DNA from: Bog-473 sp963787485
GTDB taxonomy: Bacteria; Actinomycetota; Acidimicrobiia; Acidimicrobiales; RAAP-2
DNA length: 64,000 nucleotides
Assembly: GCA_963787485.1 (NCBI GenBank)
Contig: CAWBDF010000003.1
Location: 186,001 to 250,000, forward strand
Direction: 5' to 3'
In this document: one piece after another, positions 18,654 through 28,980 of the stretch
Layout of the letters: each line of letters opens with the position of its first letter
How positions within the stretch are numbered: the first letter of the stretch is position 1
Made by a program: the position numbers and the translations under genes
Notes under the pieces: generated by a model
Seen by the model: only the letters and a program-made list of their open reading frames with translations
Databases searched by the model: none
Told to the model about the DNA's origin: nothing

Positions 18654-18905
18654 GTGTCCTGGGTCACCGAACTCTCGGACACGATCTTCGACGCCCTCAA
18701 CGAGGCTCTCCCCAACGACGAGGACTCTCAAGTGATCTGGCGCGTCGATGTGTCCGACGGCTGGGACAGCGTCCTCTTCGTCAGCGTCTGCTCAGGAATC
18801 CGCCGTCACGATGCCGGCGCTGCGGTCACACAGATCATCCATGCTGTCGTGGCCCGCGTGATGGGCCGGCGCCGCCACATTGTCCGGATCATTTGGGCGA
18901 TCTGA
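18654..18905 (+). CDS. Hypothetical protein, 83 aa
   Basis: A GTG-started frame (SWVTELSDTIFDALNEALPN... VARVMGRRRHIVRIIWAI) with a plausible alpha/beta pattern and acidic N-terminal helix. No ribosome site is obvious and no family is recognised. It is the only coding-like frame between the IS630 element and the next gene. Confidence 0.35.
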   Translation: MSWVTELSDTIFDALNEALPNDEDSQVIWRVDVSDGWDSVLFVSVCSGIRRHDAGAAVTQIIHAVVARVMGRRRHIVRIIWAI

Positions 18906-19167
18906 CGTCATTTGACTGCCATCCTCAGCCCCGCGACCTCATCTCGGCCTTCAGCCCTTGGGCGGGACGGTGCTTCCGGATGGTCCAGTCCGACCAGCTA
19001 CAGGCCACCCACTGCTAGGAGGCGCCGGCATGGAAGGGCAGATGGCAGGGGCGGCAAGGGGCGTTGGTGCTGCGCGTGAGCCTGTCCCGTGCGCCTCGAC
19101 GCACTGACGGGCCTTCGGAAGGGCTGAGGTGTTTGGTAGCGGCGGCGGTCGGACTCATGGGACCCCG

Positions 19168-19605
19168 TCATCCGGATTCATCGGAAACATTTGGGGGCTC
19201 GCCGGGTGCCGGATGATTGTTCTGCTGCCACGTAAGCCACCACGCCCCTACGACCAGATCGAGATCGCCCACGCCGCCCGTGTGAGGATCCACGATGATG
19301 GGTGGAGAAGGCTCCTCTGGCTCCGCCAGCGATGTCTCCTTCGCCTTGTCGAGCATTGCCTGGATGGCGTCGAGCTGTTGATGGACTTCTTGCGACGTCG
19401 AAGCTGGACGTAGGCTGACGGCGACCCACGTTTGACCATCCTCACCCTCGATTGAGCGGGCCGGCACGCCGCTGGTAGCGCAGACCTCGTCGAAGACGGC
19501 GCGCTCCTTTGGCGTAACGGGGTCCTGGAGTCGGAGCAGGATCTCCGGAACGCCCTCAGCGTCGACCACGGTCGGGGGCTCCTGGTAATACGCGATCCAC
19601 AGCAC
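19168..19605 (-). CDS. Hypothetical protein, 145 aa
   Basis: A clean frame beginning MLWIAYYQEPPTVVDAEGVP, with VPEILLRLQDPVTPKERAVF and a coil QEVHQQLDAIQAMLDKAKET in the middle, and a Pro-rich then Trp-rich tail (LVVGAWWLTWQQ). Composition is protein-like throughout. No family recognised; no signal peptide. Confidence 0.55.
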   Translation of the reverse strand: MLWIAYYQEPPTVVDAEGVPEILLRLQDPVTPKERAVFDEVCATSGVPARSIEGEDGQTWVAVSLRPASTSQEVHQQLDAIQAMLDKAKETSLAEPEEPSPPIIVDPHTGGVGDLDLVVGAWWLTWQQNNHPAPGEPPNVSDESG

Positions 19606-19703
19606 AGGGTGAGGCTAGGTCAGGCCACCGCCCGCCGAATCCCCCGCAGCGTCGTCAGGATGATTGACAAATCGATTCGCCGTCACGCTGGGAGCAATCG
19701 GGC

Positions 19704-19907
19704 TCACAAGCCGTCGCCACGGGCCAGCTTCTCGACGAGCTCGTCGCACAAGTCAGCGGCCCGGTGATGGGCCGAACTGGCAATCCGCAGTTTCGGGATG
19801 ATGCCCGAAAAGTTGCCCTTCATGTAGTCATCCTCGAGGTCCGAAGCGTCCTGGCCGGCGATTCGGGCCTCCATAAAAGCGTCCTTGACGTCGGTGTAGT
19901 CGCTCAT
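19704..19907 (-). CDS. Hypothetical small soluble protein, 67 aa
   Basis: Starts at ATG 19907 (MSDYTDVKDAFMEARIAGQD) after a GGGTCGGGTGG stretch. It is helical and acidic, ending ADLCDELVEKLARGDGL. A longer frame starting at 20048 would include DNA of the IS256 element, so the shorter start is chosen. Function unknown. The IS256 copy appears to have inserted just upstream. Confidence 0.55.
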   Translation of the reverse strand: MSDYTDVKDAFMEARIAGQDASDLEDDYMKGNFSGIIPKLRIASSAHHRAADLCDELVEKLARGDGL

Positions 19908-19929
19908 GCCACCCGACCCTACGCCGCAC

Positions 19930-21360
19930 GCTGGTAAGTCCGCGTGTGTAGAGAGTGGCTGGGAGGCGGGCCCAAAGAGGATTACACACCCAAGGAGGAT
20001 CACGGTGAACGTCCCCACCACTATCGACGCGTCGGTCTGGCTGGGCAAGTATCTCGAGGGCGCCGAACGGTGACACCGATCTGGCGAGAGCCATGCTGGC
20101 CGCCTTCGCCGAGGCCCTGATGTCGGCCGAGGCCTCGCTGCAGTGCAACGCCGCCTATGGCGAACGGACCCCCGAGCGCGAGAACTAGAGGAACGGCTAT
20201 CGCCTGCGGCCCTGGGATACGAGGGTCGGCTCGATCGAGCTGGCCGTGCCCAAACTCCGCCGGGGCGTCTACAGCCCCGAGTTCTTGCTCCAGCCGCGCC
20301 GCCGGGCCGAGCAGGCGCTGGTGTCGGTGGTCTGTGCGGCCTACGTGGAGGGCGTCTCGACGAGGCGGGTCGACGACTTGGTCAAGGCCATGGGAATCGA
20401 CGGGATCTCGAAGTCCGAGGTCTCGCGCATGGCCAAAGAGCTCGACAAGGTGGTCACCGAGTTCAAGGAGCGCCCTTTCGACCAGGGACCCTATCGCTAC
20501 CTGTGGATCGACGCTTTGACGCAACGGGTCCGCGAAGGGGGCCGTGTGGTGAACGTCTCGGCCGTCATCGCGACGGCCGTGGACGAAGAGGGTCGGCGCA
20601 TGATCGTCGGCTTCGACATCGCGACGACCGAGGACACGGCTGCGTGGACGGGGTTCCTCCGCGCCCTGGTGGCTCGGGGACTCAGTGGTGTCGAGCTCGT
20701 CATCTCCGACGCCCACGGGGGGATCAAGGCTGCCATTGCCCAGGTCTTCGCCGAGGCCTCCTGGCAACGCTGCCGCACCCACTTCATGGCGAACTTGGCC
20801 TCTCGCTGCGCCAAAGGCAACTGGCCCATGATCGCCACCTTGGTGCGCTCGATCTTCGAGCAGCCTGACCGAGACACCACCTGGAGCCAGCTGGCCGATG
20901 TCACCGACAAGTTGACCCAGGCCGGGTTCTGCGACGTCGTGACGTACCTGCTCGACGCGGCCGACGACATCTTGGCCTTCAGCGCCTTCCCGACCGAGCA
21001 CTGGCGCCAGATCCGCTCCAACAACCCCCAGGAGCGGCTCAACAAGGAGATCCGCCGGCGCACCGACGTGGTGGGGATCTTCCCCAACCGAGGGGCCGTC
21101 ATCCGCCTCGTCGGCGCACTCTTGGCCGAGCAGACCGACGAGTGGGCCATCACGAGGCGCTACATGTGTGCCGAGTCGCTCAAGGCTCAGAAGAAGCTCG
21201 AACCCTCACCCGAGGACCCGAGGCCGGCCATCGACGCCACCGCAGAGGAGGTCGCCATCGACAGCGCAACATAGGATCGAGCAATCAGAGAACAGGTTGA
21301 CGCGGGAGTCGTTGCACGTCACGACTTCATACACCACCCGTTGGGACTCAACTGTCGCCT
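19930..21360 (+). mobile_element. IS256-family element, approximate limits
   Basis: A Mutator/IS256-type transposase fills the interval. Candidate end sequences are near 19932 (TAAGTCCGCGTGTGTA) and, inverted, near 21340-21352 (TGAGTCCCAACGGGTGGTGTA), which agree only in part, so the ends and any target duplication are not settled. Confidence 0.6.
20005..21274 (+). pseudogene. IS256-family transposase with frameshift and amber stop
   Basis: GTG 20005 follows a strong AAGGAGG site and begins NVPTTIDASVWLGKYLEGA. One extra A at about 20063 shifts the frame; removing it continues DGDTDLARAMLAAFAEALMS. An in-frame TAG at 20186-20188 then falls in PEREN-stop-RNGYRLRPWD, where relatives usually have Gln, one base from TAG. 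After it the frame is open to 21274. DDE residues are present: YLWIDALT, LVISDAHGGI and, in the C-terminal helix, SNNPQERLNKEIRRR. With both lesions the copy should be inactive. Confidence 0.85.
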
Positions 21361-21632
21361 GCCGCCGCTGACTCTTGGGAAACGCGAACCAACCTCTTCG
21401 GGGTACGAGTGCCCCCGCCCGATGTGCGCGGGACAGTGGCTGATCGGCGCCTTGGTAAGAAAGCATCGACCTGGCACAAGGTAATCGTCCCCCTACGCAT
21501 TCGTTGGGACCCGGCGCGTATCAAGCGACACCGGTGCTAGCTCAATATCCGGGGCCACTGTGCCGCTAGCCGGTCCAGTGGGTAACCCAGCTCAGCCCTG
21601 GTGATTGTGTTCCCGGGGCTGAGCCGCGCCGA
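21275..21632. other. 358-bp stretch, right end of IS256 copy and spacer
   Basis: Contains the presumed right end of the IS256-family element. No open frame with coding character was seen. It ends at the stop of a small broken gene on the minus strand. Confidence 0.4.
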
Positions 21633-21805
21633 CTACAGCCCGAGCTTGCGCAGGGCCTTCGACAACACCCCGTTGGTTGAGCGGTAGACCTTCCGGCGCA
21701 CCACGCGCTTTCCGTAGCTCGTGGGACCCTTCTCGGCGACCTCGACGTTGTCGAGGTCCCGCGCTGCTCGTAGAGCTGGGAGCGCAGTGACTTGCGTCGG
21801 GCCAT
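21633..21805 (-). pseudogene. Small conserved basic protein, frameshifted
   Basis: From ATG 21805 the frame reads MARRKSLRSQLYE and then leaves frame. The other frame continues ARDLDNVEVAEKGPTSYGKR... LSKALRKLGL to 21633. Restoring one base at about 21767 gives a 57-residue protein of the type MARRKxxRSQLYxAARxLGNVxAxxKGPxxYGKRVVRRKVYRxTN, a short basic protein seen widely in actinobacteria. Function unknown. Confidence 0.6.
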
Positions 21806-22082
21806 CACGCATTCTCCACGATCGTCCGCCCCTTCGTCTTCGCACTTCAGGATGTCGGAGCCAGGCCGTCCAGGCCGGCCTTGAGGCGGGCCACGGGTTC
21901 AGGGAAGTCCGGATACCGGCGGCTCCAGTCGTGGACAATGGGCGTCCGTCCCGGCGTTGCGATCCCCTTTTCGGCGAGGCTGGTTCGCGTTTGGGGTGGA
22001 TGGACCCACCCCTATCTCCTACCGGATCTGAGGCATTGGTTGGATGAGGCCATGATGTTGCACGAACCTCCTTGAAGGACGT

Positions 22083-22304
22083 TTGACTGATTCAGCAGAC
22101 GAACGGGCACTCTGGAGACTCGACCCTGTGTTGCCCACACCGCCCCCTTTCCTAGGGTCGGGCAGTCAGTTCCGGTTGCACAGTGAGCAGAAGCGACTCG
22201 GTGCGACCTTGCGCATTGGGTGGTCCCTTCGTGGCGAACTGGACGAAGAGGATTACCTCGCCAACGTCAACGGGGTCTTCCGCCATATGGTTGGAGCAAT
22301 CTGA
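22083..22304 (+). CDS. Hypothetical protein, 73 aa
   Basis: A TTG start lies shortly after a GAAGGA site. The protein ends ...LRGELDEEDYLANVNGVFRHMVGAI, which looks helical and coding-like. It stops 46 bp before the amidohydrolase start. It could be the tail of a TetR-like protein, but this is not established. Confidence 0.25.
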   Translation: MTDSADERALWRLDPVLPTPPPFLGSGSQFRLHSEQKRLGATLRIGWSLRGELDEEDYLANVNGVFRHMVGAI

Positions 22305-22350
22305 GGCCGACGGCGGTACGATTCACCATCACGCGCCACCGGGAGAACCC

Positions 22351-23724
22351 ATGAGCAGAGTCCCCATTGTGTCGGCGGACGGACATGCCGTGATGCCGGC
22401 TGAGCTGTGGCCCAAGTACCTCGAAGTGCGCTTCCACGACCAGCTGCCCTCGTTCAAGCATGAGAACGAGGTGAACGAGCGGGCGATGTTCCCGTTGAAC
22501 GACATGATGATGGTTCCAGCCCTCGACGTCTTCGACGGCGACGGCCAGTACCGGTCCGGAGGGTGGAAGGGCGCATGGGACTGCGATGTGCGGCTCGAGC
22601 AAATGGACCGGGAGGGCGTCGCGGCAGAGATGGTGCACCACGGATTCTTCCGGGTAAGCGACCTCGGCTTCAGCGTGATGTGCGCAACCTATCGGCCCGA
22701 CGTCGTCGATGCGGGTGCGCGTGCGTACGACCGGTGGGCGTTCGACACTTTCGGTCACGCGACTGATCGGCTTCTCCTCGTGGGCGCCATGGGCGCATGT
22801 ACGGACGTCCAGTCGACGATGGCACAGGTGACGTGGGTCGCCGACCACGGGTTCGTCGGTACATACGCGCCCGGCTTTACATCGGTTCCGGGCGTACCGC
22901 CGCTCGACGACGAGCAGTGGGACCCCTTGTGGGCGCTTTACGCCGACCGCGGCCTGGCCGTCGTCGTGCATGGAGGGTACGGTCTGCCCCAGGGGTTCGC
23001 GTTCGACCGGATCCAGGCGACGTGCGACCAGATCGAAGCCCAGGGCGGGAGCGAGCTCGATCTTGTGACGGCGTTGGTCAACGACATCTTTAACCATGAG
23101 TTCGTCGGCGACCTCAGGCACCGGCGAGCGATGTGGCAGTTGATGGCGGGAGGCGTGTTCGATCGTCATCCAGACCTGCGCCTACTCATGACCGAAGTCC
23201 GCGCCGACTGGCTCCCGGAGACCCTCAGGCACTTCGACGCGACATACGACGAGCATCGTGCGCAGCTCAGAAGCGCTCGCCGACCGAGCGAGTGGTGGGC
23301 CAGTAACTGCATGGCGGGCGTTTCGTTCATGCACCGGGCCGAGGTCGAGCAGCTCGACGAGATCGGTGTCGACAAAATGAGCTTCGGGCGCGACTACCCC
23401 CACGCCGAGGGAACCTGGCCGAACACGCGGGAGTACCTGGCTGACCTGTTCGAAGGAACGTCCGAAACCGACGTCCGGAAATTGCTCGGTGAAAACCTGA
23501 TCGGGTTCTTGGGCCTCGACGCGACGCGTGTCGCGAGCATCGCAGAGCGAGTCGGTCCCACTATCGAAGAAATCACCAGCGCCGGTCCTGCCGCTCCCGC
23601 CCTCGTCGAGCATCTGGCGCAACGGTGCGGTTACCTCAAGGCAGCCGAAGGAGGATCAAGGCTCCAGGAGCTCGGTGTCCTCCTGAGCGACGATCTCGCT
23701 CGCATGCGTCGGAGCTCCACCTAA
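22351..23724 (+). CDS. Amidohydrolase family 2
   Basis: A 457-residue metal-dependent hydrolase. ATG 22351 (MSRVPIVSADGHAVMPAELW) follows GGGAGAA and is preferred to the upstream start at 22183. The metal motif is D10-x-H12 in SADGHAVMP, the barrel His is in VVVHGGYGLP and the C-terminal Asp in SFGRDYPHAEGTWPNT. It carries about 60 extra residues after the barrel (SIAERVGPTIEEITSAG...), absent from shorter paralogues in this window. Substrate unknown. Confidence 0.9.
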   Translation: MSRVPIVSADGHAVMPAELWPKYLEVRFHDQLPSFKHENEVNERAMFPLNDMMMVPALDVFDGDGQYRSGGWKGAWDCDVRLEQMDREGVAAEMVHHGFFRVSDLGFSVMCATYRPDVVDAGARAYDRWAFDTFGHATDRLLLVGAMGACTDVQSTMAQVTWVADHGFVGTYAPGFTSVPGVPPLDDEQWDPLWALYADRGLAVVVHGGYGLPQGFAFDRIQATCDQIEAQGGSELDLVTALVNDIFNHEFVGDLRHRRAMWQLMAGGVFDRHPDLRLLMTEVRADWLPETLRHFDATYDEHRAQLRSARRPSEWWASNCMAGVSFMHRAEVEQLDEIGVDKMSFGRDYPHAEGTWPNTREYLADLFEGTSETDVRKLLGENLIGFLGLDATRVASIAERVGPTIEEITSAGPAAPALVEHLAQRCGYLKAAEGGSRLQELGVLLSDDLARMRRSST

Positions 23725-23955
23725 CCAGCCATCAGCGAAGCCCGAGCCGAACCCCGTCATCGTCGGAGGGCCACGACAAGCGTGACATCGGACGCAATGG
23801 TTCCGACGATCCATCGCGGACACTTCCTCATGTGCCGTTCTGTCGCATGACTGAGCGTGTCCCCGAACGCCACGCCGGTACGATCGGCACTTGGCGCGTC
23901 ACAGTTGACGACGTTTTGGGCGCTCCCGTCCGAATGGTCCATGGTCTAATGAGCC

Positions 23956-24141
23956 ATGTTCTACATCCTGATCTTCAGTCTCCTCGCGGGTGTCTTAGTT
24001 GTCGGAGGTATCACAACCATGATCCGTCGGCGAAAGAATCTGGGACGCGAGGAAGGGCACACGACCCACGGTGATGCCAGTCGTCGTAATCGAAAGGCCA
24101 AGCGGGCCCAATCACAACATGGCAGACGCAAGCGCCATTAG
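23956..24141 (+). CDS. Small single-pass membrane protein
   Basis: A 61-residue protein: one hydrophobic segment FYILIFSLLAGVLVVGGI at the N-terminus followed by a strongly basic tail (MIRRRKNLGREE... RRNRKAKRAQSQ). The topology would be an N-terminal anchor with a cytoplasmic basic tail. No family recognised. Confidence 0.55.
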   Translation: MFYILIFSLLAGVLVVGGITTMIRRRKNLGREEGHTTHGDASRRNRKAKRAQSQHGRRKRH

Positions 24142-24417
24142 CGGTAGGTCAAGCGATCCTGGACTGGACCGTGCGGGGTGCACCTGAACACCGGTTCAGG
24201 GAGGACCTCCGCCCACTGCCTTCGCCCAGGCGGGCCCTCCTTGGCGCCCCGCTCGCCAGCCCGCTCTGCTCTTGTCCCGTTAGCCTATTCTTCTCTGGCC
24301 TGTCGGCGATGAGAAGTGCCACAGAAGCGGGAAGCTGGAGGGGCCGCCGGAAGCCGGACAGAGAGACGGAGAATGGGAGCCGCATCGAGGCGGTACGAGT
24401 GATTACCCTCAATCGGA

Positions 24418-25927
24418 GTGCCTTCTGACGCTCACGCACGCCGCTGGATCGTGTTCGGGGTCGTATGCGCGGGGGTCACCATGACAGTGGTCGACGCAAC
24501 GATCGTCAACGTGGCGCTGCCCACAATCCAGCGCAGCCTCCACTTCAGCCAGGCCGGTCTGGCCTGGGTCATCGACGCCTATCTGATCACCTACGCCGGC
24601 TTGTTGCTCCTGGCGGGGAGGTTAGGCGACCTCGTCGGCCGAAAGAGGGTCTTCCTGGCCGGCGTGGCCCTGTTCAGCGCCTCCTCCGCGCTCTGCGGCT
24701 TCTCCGACAGCCAGGGGATGCTGGTCGCGTCCGCGCTTCGCGCAGGGCGCGGGCGCCGCCCTCACCGCGTCGGTCGTGCTGGCCATCGTCGTCCACGAAT
24801 TCCCTGACCTGCGCGAGCGCGCCCGGGCCCTCAGCACCTACATCGCGGTGGCAATCGGCGGAAGCTCCGTCGGGCTCCTCCTCGGCGGCATTCTCACCCA
24901 GGCGCTGAGCTGGCACTGGATCTTCTTCATCAATCTCCCGGTGGGCGTGGCGACGTTCGCCCTCGCCTTCGTCCTCCTCGAGGAGAACGAAGGGTCCGGT
25001 ATGGCGGCCGGCGTCGACATCGGAGGGGCATTGCTGGTCACGGTGGGACTGATGCTCCTCATCTACGCCATCGTCACCTCCAACCAGTACGGCTGGACAT
25101 CGGGTCACACCCTGATCTTCGGCGCGGCCGCGCTGGCCGCCCTTGTGGTCTTCTTCGTGCTCGAGACCCGGCTCGCCACGCCGATCATGCCCATGCGGGT
25201 CCTGCGTTCTCGGGGGCTTGGCTCGAGCAGCTTGTCCAGGGCATTCAATGCCGTGGGCATCTTCAGCTCGGGTTTTCTCGGCGTCCTCTTCCTCCAGCAC
25301 CTGCTCCATCTCAGCCCGATCGAAACCGGGCTGGCCTTCCTGCCCCAGACCCTGACCCTGGCCGGCATGTCGCTCGGGTTGACCAACCGGCTTATGCGGG
25401 TGTTTCGGGCCAAACCGACCGCGCTAGTGGGGTGCGCCCAGATCTTCGCCGGCCTCGTCCTCTTTGCCCTGGCCACACCCGCGACCACTTACTTCCCTCA
25501 GCTGTTCGGCGCCATGCTCCTGCTGGGGGTGGGCAGCTCCATGGCCCTCACCCCCTTGCTAAACATCGGCTTGGCCCGTATCCCCAAACCGGACGCCGGA
25601 ATGGGATCGGGCATCATCAACGTGAGCCAGACGGTGTCCGCTGCGCTCTGTATCGCCATTCTCGGTGTCGTGTCTGCCAACCGCACGCGCGCCTTGCTGG
25701 CCACCGGGAGCTCGGTCTCGCACGCCCTGACCGGGGGCTACCGCCTCGGCTTCGCGGTGGCCGCGTCCTGCGTGGTCGTCGGCGCACTGATCTGCATGTG
25801 GTTCGTACCCTCGGGGCAGGCCCCGTCCGTCGAGGCGTCGTCGACGGGCACGACACCGATCGACCCGACCCGGGGCGACGGCGCTTCCGACGAGGCCGCC
25901 GAAACCACGGAGAGCGCCACGGTATGA
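24418..25927 (+). pseudogene. MFS drug-efflux-type transporter (DHA2/EmrB), one-base frameshift
   Basis: The first frame gives RWIVFGVVCAGVTMTVVDAT and the motif-A region LAGRLGDLVGRKRVF; the second gives SVVLAIVVHEFPDLRERARA through the rest of the membrane domain to 25927. Removing one C at about 24731 yields VASRFAQGAGAALTASVV, the usual motif-C region, and 502 residues, right for a 14-segment DHA2 transporter. The D in VVDATIVNVALP (motif D1) is present. The product would export drugs or metabolites with protons. Start at GTG 24418 is approximate. Confidence 0.85.
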
Positions 25928-26240
25928 CGCCCGTATGTGGCCTGCAGCTTATGACCATCCCAGACCGCGGGGACGGTGGGACATTCACTCCGGCACGAGT
26001 GGAGCAAGACGACAGAACCTTTACGGTGGGCGATCCGATGGAACTCCCAATCGTGCGATCGAATCTCTAATAGCCATGGTGTCGCAGTCCTCTGGCGTAA
26101 CGAAGAAATCGTGCCTGGACAGTTTGTCTTTCTTGATCCGGCGTTTTGAGGCGAGGCCTTCTGCGATTGGACCGGTTCGATCTCCATCAGGAATGGGCAA
26201 CAATCCGACGAAAGCCGAGCGGACTCTGGCCGGAGTACGC

Positions 26241-27458
26241 TCAGCTCACCTCAGGAGTGAACGTGAGATGAAGCTCCCGGATGCCGCGGACCTGGCTGTG
26301 GTGAAACTTGGGGGGCTGGTCAGGACACACACGGAAGTCCGGAATCCGCCGGAGGATCTGCTCGAATGCGATGGCGAGCTCGACTCGGGCCAGGTTCGAT
26401 CCGAGGCAGCGGTGACGGCCGACAGCGAAGGTCAGGTGTCGGTTGTTAGGCCGGTCGACCTGAAGTTGGCCGGGGCACGCGAACTGTGAGGGATCGCGGT
26501 TGGCGGCCGAGAGGAAGGCGAGAACCCGATCGCCCGGCTGAAGCGTAACGCCGTGCAGCGTCACCTGCTTGACGACAACGCGGCCCGGCGCGGTCCCCAC
26601 ACCAAGCCGCAAGAGCTCTTCGACGGCTTCGGGGATCAGGGAAGGGTCGTCGATCAGGCGCTTGCGCTCGGTCGGGTTCTCGCTGAGGTAGATCATGCCG
26701 TGGCCCATAATCCCGCGGACAGTGTGAAGTCCCGCGACCATCAAAAGTCCTAGAATGCGGAGCAATTCGTCGTCGGTGAGCAGTCGTTTACCCTCGTAGC
26801 GTGCCCGTAGCAAGTATCCCGTGACATCGTCGAAGTCGGGGTTCCGGCGGCGCTCGACGATTATCTGATTGAAGTATTCCTGGACCTCGCTCCTGGCAGC
26901 CATTCGGAATCGGTGGTTCTCCTCCTCAGTCGTTCCCGGCTTCCCAACGATAAGGTCTTCGCTCCAACGGGAGAGCTTCGGTTCGTCATATGCCGGCCAT
27001 CCCATCAGCGACAGAAACGTCGTGGTGGGAAGCGGGTGAGCGAAGGAGGAGACAAACTCGCAGGATCCGTCCCGCGCGAAGCAGTCGAGAAGCTTGTTCG
27101 CGGTCTCTCGGATCGGCTCGTCCAAGGCCCTCATCCGAGCCGGGCTGAACACGGGATTGAGCAGCTGCCGGTACGCGGTGTGCTCGGGCGGGTCATACTG
27201 CACGGGGATCGGCCGGTGGTCGTACTCGGACGTCAGAGAGGTCTCCACGGCCGAGAAGACGTCGTCGTTGCGGACCACCTCATAGACGTCGTCGTAGCTC
27301 GTGACAAGCCAGTAACCGCCGTGGGCAGGACAGTACGCAATTCCCGTGCTGTTCTGTACGGCCGCGAGCCGCTCGTGCACGGAGTCCACAATGCTTTCGT
27401 CCTCCACGTCGAAGTCGACGACCAGTTCCTTGGGGACATCGTCGAGACGTGTGACCAT
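26241..27458 (-). CDS. Cytochrome P450
   Basis: A 405-residue soluble P450. The heme loop is FAVGRHRCLG (Cys351), the K-helix ExxR is E281-R284 in EELLR. The I-helix reads AGLHTVR (residues 242-248): the acid that normally precedes the catalytic Thr is His245, which may alter proton delivery. The product should hydroxylate a hydrophobic substrate using ferredoxin and a reductase not present here. It is followed on the same strand by no close partner, and a cupin remnant lies upstream. Confidence 0.92.
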   Translation of the reverse strand: MVTRLDDVPKELVVDFDVEDESIVDSVHERLAAVQNSTGIAYCPAHGGYWLVTSYDDVYEVVRNDDVFSAVETSLTSEYDHRPIPVQYDPPEHTAYRQLLNPVFSPARMRALDEPIRETANKLLDCFARDGSCEFVSSFAHPLPTTTFLSLMGWPAYDEPKLSRWSEDLIVGKPGTTEEENHRFRMAARSEVQEYFNQIIVERRRNPDFDDVTGYLLRARYEGKRLLTDDELLRILGLLMVAGLHTVRGIMGHGMIYLSENPTERKRLIDDPSLIPEAVEELLRLGVGTAPGRVVVKQVTLHGVTLQPGDRVLAFLSAANRDPSQFACPGQLQVDRPNNRHLTFAVGRHRCLGSNLARVELAIAFEQILRRIPDFRVCPDQPPKFHHSQVRGIRELHLTFTPEVS

Positions 27459-27573
27459 TGGCGCTCTCCTCGTTGGACAGACAGTTGTTGTTCGCTTACT
27501 CGGGCAGTTTTCGCGTCTAATGACTCGGGTTAAGGTTTCGTGCGCACAAGGGAAGCGCTCGCTGGCACCTTCA

Positions 27574-27760
27574 TTACCTGGCGCTGCTGACCAAAAAGAA
27601 TTCCACGGGCTCCTTGCCCAGCATCTCGGGATTGCACGGCGTGCCGCCCGTCACCCATCGAACGTCGCCCACCTTGTAAACCCCTCGCCTTCTAAGTGCA
27701 GTTCCCCGAGCGTGGGATGTAAAGCGTATCGGAGAGATGCCAACGTAACCATTTTCACCT
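27574..27760 (-). pseudogene. Cupin protein remnant, C-terminal part
   Basis: The final frame VYKVGDVRWVTGGTPCNPEM ends EFFLVSSAR at 27574. Just upstream the pieces WHLSDTLYIPRSG and ELHLEGEG occur in two other frames, so three segments separated by two frameshifts form a cupin core. It closely resembles the intact cupin at 29325-29816 (WHPSDTLYIIRSGELHLEGE, GDVRWVRGG), which points to an old duplication. Non-functional. Confidence 0.65.
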
Positions 27761-27828
27761 CTGGGTGTCGCCATTTGCTTGTGCCTCAGACTACGGCCGC
27801 TGATTTGGGCTGAATTACTGCGTACGAC

Positions 27829-28980
27829 TTATAGTCGATAAAACGCCCGAGCGGTTCCGCCTCGCAACAGGCGCTTCGACTGCTCGTCTATCTCAAGGTC
27901 ATTGAGCTCTTCGAGCTCGTGCTGGCAAGACGCCACGCTGACTTCATGGGGAAAGTCTGAGGAGTACATGAACGGCTGGCACCCAAAGTCCTTGATCGCG
28001 GTGGCAAGATAGCGCTCACCCCCTTCGCATCCCAAAACGATGCGGCCCTGAGCCATCAGATCGCGGAAGTAGTCGAGCACTGAGCTACCCGATTTGAGTT
28101 TGAGCACTCGCTTCGATTCGACCGGTTGCAGGGCCTTGAAGGACTCGGTGAACCGCTCGGCCGCCATGAGGATCCAGGCTGATCCACCCTCGAGGTACGC
28201 CACCCGAAGCCCCGGAAACAGTTCAAATACCCCATTGAAGAGCATTCCACCCAAGGTGATAAGAAGCGATATTGGATGACCAAGGCCGTGGATCGGTGCG
28301 TAGACGTTTAGGTCGTCGAAGCCCATACCGTCGTGGCCGTCGCCATGGAATCCTAGCGGGACATCGAGTTCTTGAGCAGCCTGGTAGACTGGGAAGAACT
28401 GCTCGCTTCCGAGATGGTTCGGCAACCCGTGCGATGGTATGACGGCCGAGCAGAACCCAAGCTCTTGGACGGCTCGTCGCAGCTCCGCGACCGCTTCGGA
28501 GGGCACTTGCATGGGCAGGAGCGCGGCTGCCTGGAACTTCCCAGAGGGATGGCGGAGGTAGGTGTCGGCCATCCATTCGTTGTAGGCGCGACTCAGCGCA
28601 ATCGAATACTCGAGATCCCGTGCACGGCCGATGGTCGTCGCGAGCGTCGGATAGAGCACCGTGCGTTCGATTCCAACCGCGTCGAGGAAGTACTCCCACG
28701 AAGCCGGATCCAAGCCGTGTTCGGCGGGTTTACGGTCGAGCATTGCGGTCGTCACATACGGCATGTTGTTAAGAAATCCGAGCGGCGGGAAAAGATTGGC
28801 GGGTTCGCCCGTCCCACCGTGCAATGTCTGCTCTCGCAGTTCACGGTACGGCCCTGGTAGCCGCTGGAGGATGCCCCGCATGTCTTCGATCACGTGGCCG
28901 TCCGCATCGATCAATTCGTCCTTCGTCTGCTCGGCATCACTACCTGCTCTAACTGTGGTCGTGCTCGTGCTCGTGCTCAC
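27829..28980 (-). CDS. Amidohydrolase family 2
   Basis: A 383-residue hydrolase starting with GTG 28980, which sits four bases after AAAGGAGG, the best ribosome site in the window. The metal motif is LIDADGHVIED, a barrel His appears in LGFHGDGHDGMG, and the C-terminal Asp in MYSSDFPHEVS. It is a different subgroup from the 906 and 31140 paralogues. It lies between the cupin remnant and an intact cupin, which may be a linked function. Confidence 0.9.
   Translation of the reverse strand: MSTSTSTTTVRAGSDAEQTKDELIDADGHVIEDMRGILQRLPGPYRELREQTLHGGTGEPANLFPPLGFLNNMPYVTTAMLDRKPAEHGLDPASWEYFLDAVGIERTVLYPTLATTIGRARDLEYSIALSRAYNEWMADTYLRHPSGKFQAAALLPMQVPSEAVAELRRAVQELGFCSAVIPSHGLPNHLGSEQFFPVYQAAQELDVPLGFHGDGHDGMGFDDLNVYAPIHGLGHPISLLITLGGMLFNGVFELFPGLRVAYLEGGSAWILMAAERFTESFKALQPVESKRVLKLKSGSSVLDYFRDLMAQGRIVLGCEGGERYLATAIKDFGCQPFMYSSDFPHEVSVASCQHELEELNDLEIDEQSKRLLRGGTARAFYRL

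Noticed and set aside
19704..20048. Long start for the 19704-19907 protein with an apparent N-terminal membrane segment
   Set aside because: The extra N-terminal part is the reverse complement of the IS256 transposase start and its upstream region, so the hydrophobic segment is an artefact of the insertion.
24183..24200. Hairpin CCTGAAC-ACCG-GTTCAGG as a terminator
   Set aside because: The stem is only 7 bp with no T-run and no gene ends close to it, so it is not distinguishable from chance in GC-rich DNA.
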